From NCBI GenBank assembly GCA_045046905.1, contig JASFYU010000036.1, positions 1 to 64,000 of the forward strand: a stretch of 64,000 nt of DNA. The letters run 5' to 3'. The position numbers and the translations under genes were made by a program. This DNA comes from JASFYU01 sp045046905 (GTDB lineage Bacteria; Bacteroidota; Bacteroidia; Flavobacteriales; Flavobacteriaceae). Each line of letters opens with the position of its first letter. Position 1 is the stretch's first letter. Below are positions 25,230 to 35,024 of the stretch, one piece after another. The notes beneath the pieces were generated by a model that saw nothing but the letters and a program-made list of their open reading frames with translations, was not told the DNA's origin and made no database searches.

Positions 25230-25946
25230 TTACTGCAATTTAAAAGTAATCGGAATACTAAATGGTACTCTTACAGCTCTACCTCTTTGTTTGCCAGGAG
25301 TCATTTTCGGCAGTTTACCAATGATTCTTGCTGCTTCTTTCTCCAAGCTTTTATCAGGGCCTCGCATTCTAACATTACCTATACTACCGTCTTTTTGGAT
25401 AACAAACATAATATTCACCCTTCCTTGAACTCCCATTTCCTGTGCAATTTCAGGGTATCTGAAATTTCTGCTGATATGTTTTTGTATCCTACTATTGAAA
25501 CAGGCACGCATAGCAGCGGCGCCTTTGCCCTTTTCACCTTCACAACCCGGAAAAATAGGCACATCCTCAATAACCGCAAAAGGCACGTCAACATCTTCAA
25601 AAATCTCTTCGACCTCAACATCAGCCACTTCGATAACCTCTTCTTGACTGGTTTCTGTTGATTCGATTATAGTTTCCTCTACCTCTTCTTCATCTTCTAC
25701 AATTTCAATGATTTCAGGTGCGGCAGGTGGTGGTGGTGGTGGTGGTGTTTTAATTTGTTCGGTCATCGGAACCTCTTCATCCAAAGCATCTTCCACATTC
25801 ATTGATATATCATATTCATTACCCCTATCATAGGTCTTCCACTCAAATGCGCCATACACCAAAAGCATGACTACAGCCAAGCCAATTACAAAATAGAGAC
25901 TACTATTTTTAGTCAAGTCTGCTTTTGGGTTCTTTTTAAGTTCCAT
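25230..25946 (-). CDS. TonB-family energy transducer
   Basis: This is a 238-residue protein with a short cytoplasmic start, one membrane helix (SLYFVIGLAVVMLLVYGAF), a proline run (seven Pro after IKT), a long Glu/Val-rich periplasmic spacer (about 78-125), and a C-terminal TonB domain (about 150-238: IQKHISRNFRYPEIAQEMGV, GRVNIMFVIQKDGSIGNVRM, ending FSIPITFKLQ). It passes proton-motive force from ExbB/ExbD to outer-membrane receptors; exbBD are not in this window. It is the last gene after gcvH and the vanZ-like gene. Confidence 0.95.
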   Translation of the reverse strand: MELKKNPKADLTKNSSLYFVIGLAVVMLLVYGAFEWKTYDRGNEYDISMNVEDALDEEVPMTEQIKTPPPPPPPAAPEIIEIVEDEEEVEETIIESTETSQEEVIEVADVEVEEIFEDVDVPFAVIEDVPIFPGCEGEKGKGAAAMRACFNSRIQKHISRNFRYPEIAQEMGVQGRVNIMFVIQKDGSIGNVRMRGPDKSLEKEAARIIGKLPKMTPGKQRGRAVRVPFSIPITFKLQ

Positions 25947-25999
25947 ATTTATTGTGTTTAATGTTCGCTAATTTAACTAATTATTTGTAAAAACAAATA

Positions 26000-26398
26000 C
26001 TATTTCCACTTTAACCCTCTTTTCTTTGAAAATAAGAATCTCATGACCCACGCTCCGACAAGAGCTCCAATACTATTCGAAATCGCATCAAAGATATCAC
26101 CCGCTCTACTCAATGTGAACCTCTGCTGAATAACCTCAATAATTATACCAAAAACAATTACGCCAAAAAGAATACTGCCAAGGGCTTTTCTCAATTGTAT
26201 TTCACCTTTGGTGCGTTCACGAAAAAAAAACACTCCCAGTACAAAGGCGACAAAGTAAAACGTAAAATGCACCACTTTGTCTAAATGGGGAATTTTAAAG
26301 CTAGGCAAATCGACATCGGAGAATGAAAATAAGCTGGCCCATGTTACGAACAGCATCCAGCATATAAATGCAATCGCATACTTATTTGTTTTAAGCAC
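26000..26398 (-). CDS. VanZ-family membrane protein
   Basis: This is a 132-residue integral membrane protein with four helices and the VanZ-like signature (KVVHFTFYFVAFVLGVFFF in helix 2; FSRAGDIFDAISNSIGALVG-type block as TLSRAGDIFDAISNSIGALV in helix 4). VanZ-like proteins are widespread and mostly of unknown role; teicoplanin resistance applies only to the enterococcal one. There is no ATG: the frame opens with GTG 26398 (or TTG 26401), overlapping the gcvH stop by 8 bp, so translation is coupled to gcvH. Confidence 0.87.
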   Translation of the reverse strand: MLKTNKYAIAFICWMLFVTWASLFSFSDVDLPSFKIPHLDKVVHFTFYFVAFVLGVFFFRERTKGEIQLRKALGSILFGVIVFGIIIEVIQQRFTLSRAGDIFDAISNSIGALVGAWVMRFLFSKKRGLKWK

Positions 26399-26771
26399 CA
26401 ATCAATTCTTTATACGCATCGGCACTTAGCAAACCATCAATTTCAGAAGATTTGCTGATTTCTATTTTCACCATCCAACCCTCACCGTAAGGATCTGAAT
26501 TAACCTTTTCAGGATCATCTTCCAAAGCTTCATTGAATTCAACAATCTTACCACTCAAGGGTATAAATAAATCAGAAACTGTTTTTACCGCCTCGACCGA
26601 ACCAAAAATCTCATCTTGATCTAGGGTCTCATCCAAGGTCTCGACCTCCACATAAACGATATCGCCCAATTCGCCTTGCGCAAAATCAGTTATTCCAACG
26701 GTAACTAGGTCACCTTCTATCTTGATCCATTCATGATCCTTAGTATATTTTAATTCTGATGGTATATTCAT
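26391..26771 (-). CDS. gcvH: Glycine cleavage system H protein
   Basis: This is a 126-residue lipoyl carrier protein that shuttles the aminomethyl group among the P, T and L proteins. The lipoylation lysine is in GSVEAVKTVSDL (about residue 63); the opening YTKDHEWIKIEGD and FAQGELGDIVYVE are typical. gcvP and gcvT are not in the window, so the gene is separate from the rest of its system, as is usual in this family. It starts the gcvH-vanZ-tonB unit behind a good promoter match. Confidence 0.98.
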   Translation of the reverse strand: MNIPSELKYTKDHEWIKIEGDLVTVGITDFAQGELGDIVYVEVETLDETLDQDEIFGSVEAVKTVSDLFIPLSGKIVEFNEALEDDPEKVNSDPYGEGWMVKIEISKSSEIDGLLSADAYKELIGA

Positions 26772-27179
26772 TTCTTTAGGCTTATGTTAGGATAACAAAT
26801 GTAAATGATTCCATAAAAATATTCAAGAAAAGTTCAAGTTTCGAGAAATAAATTCAAATTCAAGAAATAGTTTCTGGTTTCTGGCATACGTTCAAAAGGC
26901 AAGTGCAAGTGTTGAATTCAAGCAACAGTCCGATCTGCGAACTCCTGAAAGAGAAAGATAGTCATCACGGCCTAGTGGCTGCAATTTCTCAATAAAACGC
27001 TAAATAGCTTATTTTGTCGCTTTACCTATAAACCTGAGCTCAACCTAAAATAATGAATTCACTCTTGCCATCGAAGTTTTAACAAGGAATATCATAATGA
27101 AGTGACACCTGTGCCCTCAGAACTATTCAATAGATTGGCAGCCTAGCGAAACAGCAGGCTTCACTTTGCTAGTGAAAAC
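26772..27179. other. 408-bp non-coding gap between sprA and gcvH
   Basis: It holds the predicted gcvH promoter near its left end and several short TTCAA-rich direct repeats (26821-26865). A short hairpin (TTCAC / GTGAA) lies just past the sprA stop near 27160-27178 but lacks a T-run. I see no gene and no tRNA here. Confidence 0.6.
26796..26826 (-). promoter_or_regulatory. Predicted gcvH promoter
   Basis: Minus strand: TTG (26824-26826), 20 bp, TACATTTG (26796-26803), ending 25 bp before the ATG at 26771. The -7 box is perfect and the spacing equals that of the cyoE promoter. Confidence 0.5.
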
Positions 27180-30100
27180 CTAATTTCCGAAATTATAGCG
27201 CAGGGTAAAACCCGTATTAATTGTGGTCTGCGGAAAGGCCGTAGAGATTGCAAACTGAGAGAATGAATGGTCATAAAAGAACAATGCATTCAAGTTTTTG
27301 CTCAGGGCATAATCAGCCGTGAACTTTATAGATAACAGGTTCTGACCTGAAGTAATTTGGTTGTTATCTATATCTAGATTTCGAATAATCGTAATATTAT
27401 CACGAAGGGTCACATCGGCCTTTAGATTCAAATCTCCTTTTAAGCGTGTTTTATTACCTCCGATATTAGTCACGAATTTTACGTCCTTGAACCGATACCC
27501 CAAGCCGACCGTATATTCTTTACCATTCATTTCGGTCATCAAATTATTATCAAAACTCATAGAAAAAATACGTTCTTTCCTGATTTCGGCCAGAACGCTT
27601 ATCGAGTTTTTCATTTCAAAATCCACCCTCATCAACGGATTAAACTGATCATTCAGCACTACATTATTTAGAATAAGTTCAGGTAAAAAATCACCCGTTT
27701 CAGTATCAATAGGAATATTGCCCTCATTGATCAATTGGGTACGGGCCAAATTAGTCTGAAAAGAATTGATACTATATGAAGACCTATACCCATGGCTCAA
27801 AGAAAATCGCTTGAATTTCTTCTTAAACCATTTATTACGCATCAAGCCCGTATATTTTATATTCCAATTGGGTATGGGTATACCTCTAAAGGCATCTAAA
27901 TTTACGCCATCTACACCTTGGCCGGTATAGGCGGCAAAGAATGCAGGCAACAATACGTCTTGTTGCGTTTTACCGTATCGCTCAGGAAACCCATCGGCAT
28001 CTAAAGTACCCGGATTCTCACCCCTATCGGCTACCAAACGATTGGCGATGGCAATTCTGTTCTCCTTGAATTTTTCAAAAACTTCTGAACTGAATTCATC
28101 ACTCTTTTTAAAGGCGGTACCGATCATCATGGTTGATATACTAAAATTACCATAGTCATTACCCAATAGATTTTCATATTCAAATCGGCCGCCTCCGAGA
28201 TCGTTTATTTGAAAGCTTTCTTGATAGCTGTTCGAATATTGTCTGTCGGCCGAAAGATCTATGGTCAAGCCTCTCATTGGCTGAACCGTAGCTGTAATGT
28301 TCAGCTGCTTATTGGTATGTTCTATAAACTGCTCATTGAACTCAGAAAAATTTGTCAACCACCCATTACGTGCTGCTTCAAAACGCACATCGGACTGACT
28401 CCCAAATACAAACCCTAGCGATGGCCTAGTCGTACCCACAAATCCGATAGATTGTGTATACCCTGGAAGCACTCTTCCGCTGTTTTCGTTATAATTTATG
28501 TTCACCCTTTTTACCATGGTCACGATATCTATGACCGTATTAAATAGACCGCTGGTCTTCTTTTCAGGCTTCTCTTTCTTTGTTGACGGATTTCCTGCCT
28601 TGTCTCTTCTAACCGCCGCGGTCCTAGCCGTAGTTTTTCCACTTTTTTTCTTAAGGCCAATCAAATCATACAATTTTTGCATTGTTAAGGAGGCCGTAAT
28701 ATTATGTGTATTAGCGTTCTGTACGGTATTAATCGCCTCTCCTGCAACCTCCTCTAGTGCATCACCGCCACGTTGCCAATCGAAATTACTGGTATAGCTA
28801 TACTGAGCGTTAATAAAATCTAGGGCAGGTATTTTATTAAACGGAAGCTCATAGTTCAACTTCATCTCCTGTGAATGTCTATTAGGTTCTCCTATGTCCC
28901 AGAAGCCATCCCAAAGACCAAGGGTCTTATCAATATCGGAATCGGGGTCTCCTTCTTCCTCAAAATAATTGCGAACAATATTGTTGTTTGATGCTGTCAA
29001 AGTCAAGCGCAATGATTTTGTTAAACTATAATTTACCGCATACTGCCAATTAAAAAGATAGTTTCGCTGTTGCAAAGAGGGCAGTTCTAGGCGATCAACA
29101 CCTTCTTCACGAACATCTCGAAATCGCTGTTGGTTGAACTGCCTATTGATATTTGAATTCACAGATACACTTGCGGGCAATAGATTAATATTCAAATCTT
29201 TGAGCCATTGCCAATACTTGCCTGTAAAAAGAGAATCTTTTTTAGCAAAAGGGGCTAGTTCAACGGGCTCAAAGTTATGATTATACACAAAACCTGTAAC
29301 TACATTTTGATCTCTTAGATTGGCAATTTCAAAATCTCTATGATCTACTTCATTGTACGAATAATTGAAGGTAAAATTCTCTATATCATAGAAATTGGCA
29401 TCGGCATCTTCACCACGATCTTTTCGGACCCCTATCAAGTTGATACTGGTTCTTCTGGTATAATCCTCGGCCTGTTCCTTAATTTCATCAGCGGCAGCCT
29501 GGTCTGGTGCGGAGTTAATTAGATCATCTAACTTTAAATCATCATATACTGGGTCAAACTCAGGTGTGATCAATTGTTCTGAAATTCCATAATTAAAAGG
29601 CAACTGAATGCCCCATTTTTTTGGAAATAATTGACCTATATTTAGGTTGGTGACTACATCATACGAAATTGCATCTTCACGGGCACGCTCATTGGGCATT
29701 TGATCCAGAGTACCAAAACCTGAGGTACTCATGCTTCCGGTTGCCGAGATATTGGCAAAGTCGGCAATATTGGCATCTAGTGCTGCAACGGCCGCCCATC
29801 CTCCATTATTGTCTAATCCTGCCAAACGCAGTTCATTGAACCATACCTCTCCTCGCGCAGGAAAATTATCAACATTCTTTACACCTACCATCATACTTCG
29901 AATACTCCCCAAAGATGGATTTCCTTTAATCCCTATCCGCATTCTACCGGGAGTATGCGGCGAAAATTCAGCAACGGGAACAATCTCACCGTTTTCAACT
30001 TCGAAGAACTGAAGCTCATTCAATGGAGTAACGATCCTATTATTGATACGTACTGATTTTACCTTGTTCAAATCACTCAGGAGGATGTCCATTTGGTTGA

Positions 30101-33100
30101 CATCGGGCCAGATTTCACTTTCTGACGAAGCATTGAAAGGTGTGAATTGCAAAGGCAGTTCAATCTGATAAAAATTCTGTGAGAAATCAGTACCCATTCT
30201 TAAAAACCCGACCAAGGGCGTCGCGTCATCAGAATAGTCGCTATCGACAATTTTCTCGGCATGCATGAACATCTTCAATTTCTTGTACTGTCGAATATCG
30301 ATATTCAGGTTTTTGAACACTCCCCGTGCATCTTGAGACTCCAAGTTCTCGACCACAAAGGACAACGATTGCTCATTTTGACGTATGATTGTATTATTAT
30401 TGTTCAACCGCTCTCTGATTACCCCTGGAGGTAATACGTACGGAATAGGTGTTCGCGTATTATTCTCTTCGATGTTTACCGTATTTACGTCGACAATGGT
30501 ACCATCGTCAGAAGGGTCATTGTCGATATTATCATCTTGCAATGTTCGCGTATAGGTACGCCAATCGCCACGCACTAGATCCAAGGTCGCAAAACGCAAT
30601 ACTACATCACTGCTAAAACCGGTAAGGTACATTCGCATAAAGCTAACGGACCTAAAATCGTTGATTCCTCCTACGGCATCGCTAAAATCACTTAAGGGTA
30701 TCTTATACTGGATCCACCTACGATTCAATTGAGAACCATCGGGCAGGTCTGGCGTTACCCCATCTTTTATATCGGTGACATACTTATCATTGATGGTCGT
30801 ATTCGGCTGTATATCAATACGGTATTCGTAATAGCTGTTTACCGTGTTCATGGTAAGGTCGCGATCTATATCCTCTACATCAGGCAATGTGGTAGACCCA
30901 CGATTTGTATTGGTCACCTCTACGGGAGAATTGCCTTCGGAATTATTAAAGTCCAAATAGCGCTCCAAAACCCCACCTTCACGGTTTAGGTAATATTGGT
31001 AATTGTCTAAGGCCGGGTCATCACCGGTATTGTTCGTATAAACAGAAGCTTCATCGGCATCATTCAGGCCATCAAGACCAATATCTTGTAATCCCCTATT
31101 GGCCTTATTGGCATCAAAGGCATATACCAAAGCCTGGGTAGCAGGCACCTCACCCCATGAGGTCAGTGCCACCAAGTCATTACTTTGTTCTCCTGGCAGT
31201 CCATTTTCATACTGCTTTCTGCCATCCTTTAAAACATCTTCAGATATATTCCCCAGGTTCAATACTAACTCACCCGGTCCAGTAGCTATACCATCAACAT
31301 AGGGGTCTAGAACCCAGAATTGAACAAATTCTACATTGGATTGCTCAAAATCGGTACTACTCAAGGAACGCATAATACCTGCCCATTTTTCACTGGGTTG
31401 TTCTCCGGTAAAATTGGGATTGTTATTATAAGGCCCTTTTTCATTGGGGTAATACGCCAGATCCAAAGTGCCCTGCACGGTAGTCTGCCCTTGGGCAATA
31501 TCGACTTGTGGAAAAACCTCATCGATAAAAATTCGTCGTGTAGCGTTTGTCGAGATATCGCTATCACTAATACCCGATGGCCGTTGGTTGGTAAAAAAGA
31601 TTGGATCTATAGTATACCATGCCATTTTCGCCCTACCATACCCATTTTCCAAATTTGCGGGGTCATCAGGAGAACCTCCTGACAATTGCCCTCCGGGAAC
31701 AAATTCTAAGGGTGTACTCGCCATGGTCCAGCCCAAGGACGAACGAATATCTATTAATGCCTGCGCACCTTCAAAATCATCTAAATAGGTCGTAGTCTCG
31801 CCTTGAAAATCGGCATTCTTGGGTGAATTGGGTTTTAACCATGCGATTTCGGCCCTTAGCGACAAATTAGAAGGCACATCGGTGTCGATATTCGGTAGCT
31901 TGTTGACCATTCGAGTCAAAAATGGAATCTCTGTAGAGAAATTTCCATTGACACCAAAAATGGTATTGTTCACAGGTTCAACCCCATAATTTGATTTTTG
32001 GGTCAAAGGGCGCTCATTCAAGTTTATTAAGGTAGCCCCCATTACAAAGTTCTTATTGAACTGATGCTCTATATTTATTCCTGTAAAGCGTCGGGTTTGT
32101 TGCCCGAAAACAGCATTGTTTTCAACCGATATGTTTATGGGTACGTTCGAAGCTTCTAAACTAGGATCTAAAATCTGTACGGTTCCTGCTTGATAGTTTA
32201 CGGTATAATCTATACCTTCTTGAAGCTGTCGACCTCCAGCGGTAACACGAACAGAGCCACGTGGCACATTAAAGGCACCTATGGGAATACCATTGCTAGC
32301 TTCCGATTTGTAACGCCCCTTTAAAAGAAACCTATTCTTTTCAGCCTCTTCTCTAGAATCTGCTTTGGTGGAAGCATATAAATTTCTAAAGACATATTTC
32401 TTTTGGTTTTCATTATACCCCTGATCATTACTAACATCGTAAGTACCCCCGCCCATTTCTTCGAACAGATATTCTCCAAAAGGTTCAACTTTCGTGAAAA
32501 TTATTCGTCCTCCTTGGATATCAATGGTTATGCCTGGCACAAAATCAAAGAAACCGTCACCACCACGCTGTACATCATTATAGGCATTCAAACGATCTAG
32601 ATTAAAGATATCTAAGAGTATACGTTCCTGATAGCCATCTGGCCATCCTGAACCAAGACCTTCCTCGACCGGCGTGATATAGTTTCTTGGGGTGGGGTCA
32701 GAGTAAAGAATATTCAACTTAAAGTCTTCCTGACTCAGCCTAAAGGCTCCTGTCGCATAAATATTCTTCATCATCAGATCCCAAATCGGATCTGAAACAC
32801 TGGTGATATTACTCTTTAGGAGCTTTAATATTAATGTGTTATTGTTTATTATCGGATTTATACCTCCTGATACCGTTGTAGCATCTAAGCTTCCATTGGC
32901 AAATTCACCTACCTGATACACCTCACCGTTATATGTATATTGATAAGCTACACCCAAGACCTCATCATTGCTCAAGCGTTGGTTTAGTGAAATATACCCC
33001 AATTGGGCATTGAAATCGAAATCTCTTGTTTGATCTAATTTTCGAGCATTCTCCAATATGGCATAATCAAAGCCTTGGTTAACTTGATACCCTGGCACAT

Positions 33101-34376
33101 TAAAACCGGCCTGTACCGTGGCAATATCTCTGACGCTCGACGTCAATGCTCCTGTACCTATCAAGGCGGGGTCATAGTCATTGGCACTGTTTCTGGGTAA
33201 ATTGTTGTTGGGCCCGGTTGAAAGATTGAAAAAGCCAACTGGGTCACCGTTCGCTTGCCCTATTCTTGTGTTTTCTTGATTAAACTCTCCTAAATCCTGT
33301 ATAGCGACTATATTACGAACATTTAAGGTCTGCTGACTTCGATTGGTCACCCATACTTCTAAACGGGTAATCTGCACCTGACTTCTAATATATGGGTAGT
33401 TTTCCAAGGCCGCATTATAACTATCTCTAAAAAAATGGGAGAGAAAAAAATGCTTGTCTTCATCATAATCCAAGGCGGTAAGTGAAAATTCATTCAGGGT
33501 ACCTCCTCCTTGTGCCACTACGGTGTTATTTTGTGAACGCTGCTCCGAAAAAACCGCCGTGACGCTGGTCTTACCAAACTGTAATTTTGTCTTGACCCCG
33601 AACAAACTCTGCGCACCTGTAATCAAGGAGCTGTTTAGGGGCATATTCACATTACCTACTTCAATTGATTGGAGGATATCATCCTCTGTAGGCGTATATT
33701 CAAGTTTTACAATATTCTGAAAATCAAAAGTAGCCTCGGTATCATAATTGGCAGTCACCTGTAACCGCTCCCCTACTTTGCCTAACATACTCAAACTAAT
33801 ACGTTGATCAAAGTCAAAAGACAGGTTGGTACGGTTTCTAGGCGAAAGTGATGGGTTATCATTCTTTTGCCAAATAACACCCAGATCCATCGCTACCGAA
33901 CCTTGCGGTATCACCTCAATGGTATTTCCTCCAAAAACAGATTGAAAAAAGTTGTTGTTGACATAAAAATTAGGCAGAAGATTTCTTCGCGCAGCTTCGC
34001 TTCCTTCCTTTTTTCCGGAATAAGCATCTGATTTCTCTTTGAAATAGTCCTTTATCCCCTCTTCTCTTACCAACTTTAGATATTGTTCTGAAGAAAGTAT
34101 AATGGGGTATCCGATATTAAAACCTCCAATACTCTCATTATAGATATAACTATCAAGTTTTGGATCGTAAATGTATTTGGAAACAATGCTTTTGGGATTC
34201 TGAAATACCAATTTCCCCAGTGAGAAACCTGTTTTAACAGAATCTACCTCCTGCACGTTCGTCTCCTCGGCTTCAATTTCTTGGGCGACGGAAATTCCGC
34301 TTGCCATAAAGAAAATAAAGAATAGGAATACAAGCTTAAATGGTGATTTAAGAAATTGTTTTGCCCCTTTTTTCAA
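27180..34376 (-). CDS. sprA: SprA, type IX secretion / gliding outer-membrane translocon
   Basis: This 2398-residue outer-membrane barrel is the length expected for SprA, the giant beta-barrel pore of the type IX secretion system that exports adhesins and enzymes and is needed for gliding. The signal peptide is residues 1-31 (LVFLFFIFFMASGISVA), followed by the SprA N-terminal region (LSFDFDQRISLSMLGKVGER), many strand-rich repeats and a closing barrel strand (GFTLRYNFGN). The start codon is TTG at 34376, 5 bp after the ruvA stop; the next ATG would cut into the signal peptide. A weak Lys/Arg-rich stretch (about 1890-1935) interrupts the barrel. It forms a unit with maeB and ruvA upstream. 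Confidence 0.97.
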   Translation of the reverse strand: MKKGAKQFLKSPFKLVFLFFIFFMASGISVAQEIEAEETNVQEVDSVKTGFSLGKLVFQNPKSIVSKYIYDPKLDSYIYNESIGGFNIGYPIILSSEQYLKLVREEGIKDYFKEKSDAYSGKKEGSEAARRNLLPNFYVNNNFFQSVFGGNTIEVIPQGSVAMDLGVIWQKNDNPSLSPRNRTNLSFDFDQRISLSMLGKVGERLQVTANYDTEATFDFQNIVKLEYTPTEDDILQSIEVGNVNMPLNSSLITGAQSLFGVKTKLQFGKTSVTAVFSEQRSQNNTVVAQGGGTLNEFSLTALDYDEDKHFFLSHFFRDSYNAALENYPYIRSQVQITRLEVWVTNRSQQTLNVRNIVAIQDLGEFNQENTRIGQANGDPVGFFNLSTGPNNNLPRNSANDYDPALIGTGALTSSVRDIATVQAGFNVPGYQVNQGFDYAILENARKLDQTRDFDFNAQLGYISLNQRLSNDEVLGVAYQYTYNGEVYQVGEFANGSLDATTVSGGINPIINNNTLILKLLKSNITSVSDPIWDLMMKNIYATGAFRLSQEDFKLNILYSDPTPRNYITPVEEGLGSGWPDGYQERILLDIFNLDRLNAYNDVQRGGDGFFDFVPGITIDIQGGRIIFTKVEPFGEYLFEEMGGGTYDVSNDQGYNENQKKYVFRNLYASTKADSREEAEKNRFLLKGRYKSEASNGIPIGAFNVPRGSVRVTAGGRQLQEGIDYTVNYQAGTVQILDPSLEASNVPINISVENNAVFGQQTRRFTGINIEHQFNKNFVMGATLINLNERPLTQKSNYGVEPVNNTIFGVNGNFSTEIPFLTRMVNKLPNIDTDVPSNLSLRAEIAWLKPNSPKNADFQGETTTYLDDFEGAQALIDIRSSLGWTMASTPLEFVPGGQLSGGSPDDPANLENGYGRAKMAWYTIDPIFFTNQRPSGISDSDISTNATRRIFIDEVFPQVDIAQGQTTVQGTLDLAYYPNEKGPYNNNPNFTGEQPSEKWAGIMRSLSSTDFEQSNVEFVQFWVLDPYVDGIATGPGELVLNLGNISEDVLKDGRKQYENGLPGEQSNDLVALTSWGEVPATQALVYAFDANKANRGLQDIGLDGLNDADEASVYTNNTGDDPALDNYQYYLNREGGVLERYLDFNNSEGNSPVEVTNTNRGSTTLPDVEDIDRDLTMNTVNSYYEYRIDIQPNTTINDKYVTDIKDGVTPDLPDGSQLNRRWIQYKIPLSDFSDAVGGINDFRSVSFMRMYLTGFSSDVVLRFATLDLVRGDWRTYTRTLQDDNIDNDPSDDGTIVDVNTVNIEENNTRTPIPYVLPPGVIRERLNNNNTIIRQNEQSLSFVVENLESQDARGVFKNLNIDIRQYKKLKMFMHAEKIVDSDYSDDATPLVGFLRMGTDFSQNFYQIELPLQFTPFNASSESEIWPDVNQMDILLSDLNKVKSVRINNRIVTPLNELQFFEVENGEIVPVAEFSPHTPGRMRIGIKGNPSLGSIRSMMVGVKNVDNFPARGEVWFNELRLAGLDNNGGWAAVAALDANIADFANISATGSMSTSGFGTLDQMPNERAREDAISYDVVTNLNIGQLFPKKWGIQLPFNYGISEQLITPEFDPVYDDLKLDDLINSAPDQAAADEIKEQAEDYTRRTSINLIGVRKDRGEDADANFYDIENFTFNYSYNEVDHRDFEIANLRDQNVVTGFVYNHNFEPVELAPFAKKDSLFTGKYWQWLKDLNINLLPASVSVNSNINRQFNQQRFRDVREEGVDRLELPSLQQRNYLFNWQYAVNYSLTKSLRLTLTASNNNIVRNYFEEEGDPDSDIDKTLGLWDGFWDIGEPNRHSQEMKLNYELPFNKIPALDFINAQYSYTSNFDWQRGGDALEEVAGEAINTVQNANTHNITASLTMQKLYDLIGLKKKSGKTTARTAAVRRDKAGNPSTKKEKPEKKTSGLFNTVIDIVTMVKRVNINYNENSGRVLPGYTQSIGFVGTTRPSLGFVFGSQSDVRFEAARNGWLTNFSEFNEQFIEHTNKQLNITATVQPMRGLTIDLSADRQYSNSYQESFQINDLGGGRFEYENLLGNDYGNFSISTMMIGTAFKKSDEFSSEVFEKFKENRIAIANRLVADRGENPGTLDADGFPERYGKTQQDVLLPAFFAAYTGQGVDGVNLDAFRGIPIPNWNIKYTGLMRNKWFKKKFKRFSLSHGYRSSYSINSFQTNLARTQLINEGNIPIDTETGDFLPELILNNVVLNDQFNPLMRVDFEMKNSISVLAEIRKERIFSMSFDNNLMTEMNGKEYTVGLGYRFKDVKFVTNIGGNKTRLKGDLNLKADVTLRDNITIIRNLDIDNNQITSGQNLLSIKFTADYALSKNLNALFFYDHSFSQFAISTAFPQTTINTGFTLRYNFGN

Positions 34377-34381
34377 ACTTA

Positions 34382-34963
34382 TTACAAATTTTTAAGCGCG
34401 AGTTTAATAATGTTCTCTGTGCTAAGCGATGAATCTTGGCTCAATACCTTGTCTACGGCCTTTTCAGCCTGTCTTCGGACAAATCCAAGAACCTCTAAAG
34501 CAGATAACGCTTCATCTTTATTTGTATTGTTTGAAAAGTGGGAAACTTCTTCAATACTATATATTTTTAAAACCTTGTCTTTTAGGTCTAAAATTACTCT
34601 TTGTGCCGTCTTGACACCTATGCCTTTTATTGCCTGAATTGAAGGTGCATCTCCGCCGGCAATGGCATCTCTAATTTGGGCAGGCGACATTGAAGACAAC
34701 ATAGTCCTCGCCGTACTTGAACCTATTCCTGAAACCGATAGTAACAAACGAAATATTTCACGTTCAGATTTTTCTGAAAACCCAAAAAGTGTATGTGAAT
34801 CCTCCTTTATCTGTACATGGGTAAATAAACTAATATTCTCGGCATCCGCTATTTTTGAAAACGTATGCAAGGAGATATTTACAAAATAACCTACCCCGCC
34901 ACATTCAATAATCACATGGGTAGGATTCTTTTCAATCAATTTGCCTTTGAGGTGGTGGATCAT
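34382..34963 (-). CDS. ruvA: Holliday junction branch migration subunit RuvA
   Basis: This is a 193-residue RuvA. Domain I is the OB fold (MIHHLKGKLIEKNPTHVIIECGGVGY), domain II carries two helix-hairpin-helix motifs (LLSVSGIGSSTARTMLS and IKGIGVKTAQRVILDL), and domain III is the small RuvB-binding three-helix end (KDEALSALEVLGFVRRQAEK). It binds four-way junctions and loads RuvB, which lies at 42808-43830 rather than adjacent. Its stop is 5 bp from the sprA TTG. Confidence 0.98.
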   Translation of the reverse strand: MIHHLKGKLIEKNPTHVIIECGGVGYFVNISLHTFSKIADAENISLFTHVQIKEDSHTLFGFSEKSEREIFRLLLSVSGIGSSTARTMLSSMSPAQIRDAIAGGDAPSIQAIKGIGVKTAQRVILDLKDKVLKIYSIEEVSHFSNNTNKDEALSALEVLGFVRRQAEKAVDKVLSQDSSLSTENIIKLALKNL

Positions 34964-35024
34964 GATTCAGGTTAATAATTAGTGGTTAGTGGTTAGTGGT
35001 TCGTGAGATAAAAAACAAAATATC

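Noticed and set aside
27150..27178. Hairpin after sprA as a terminator
   Set aside because: The stem is short with a mismatch and no T-run follows on the minus strand.
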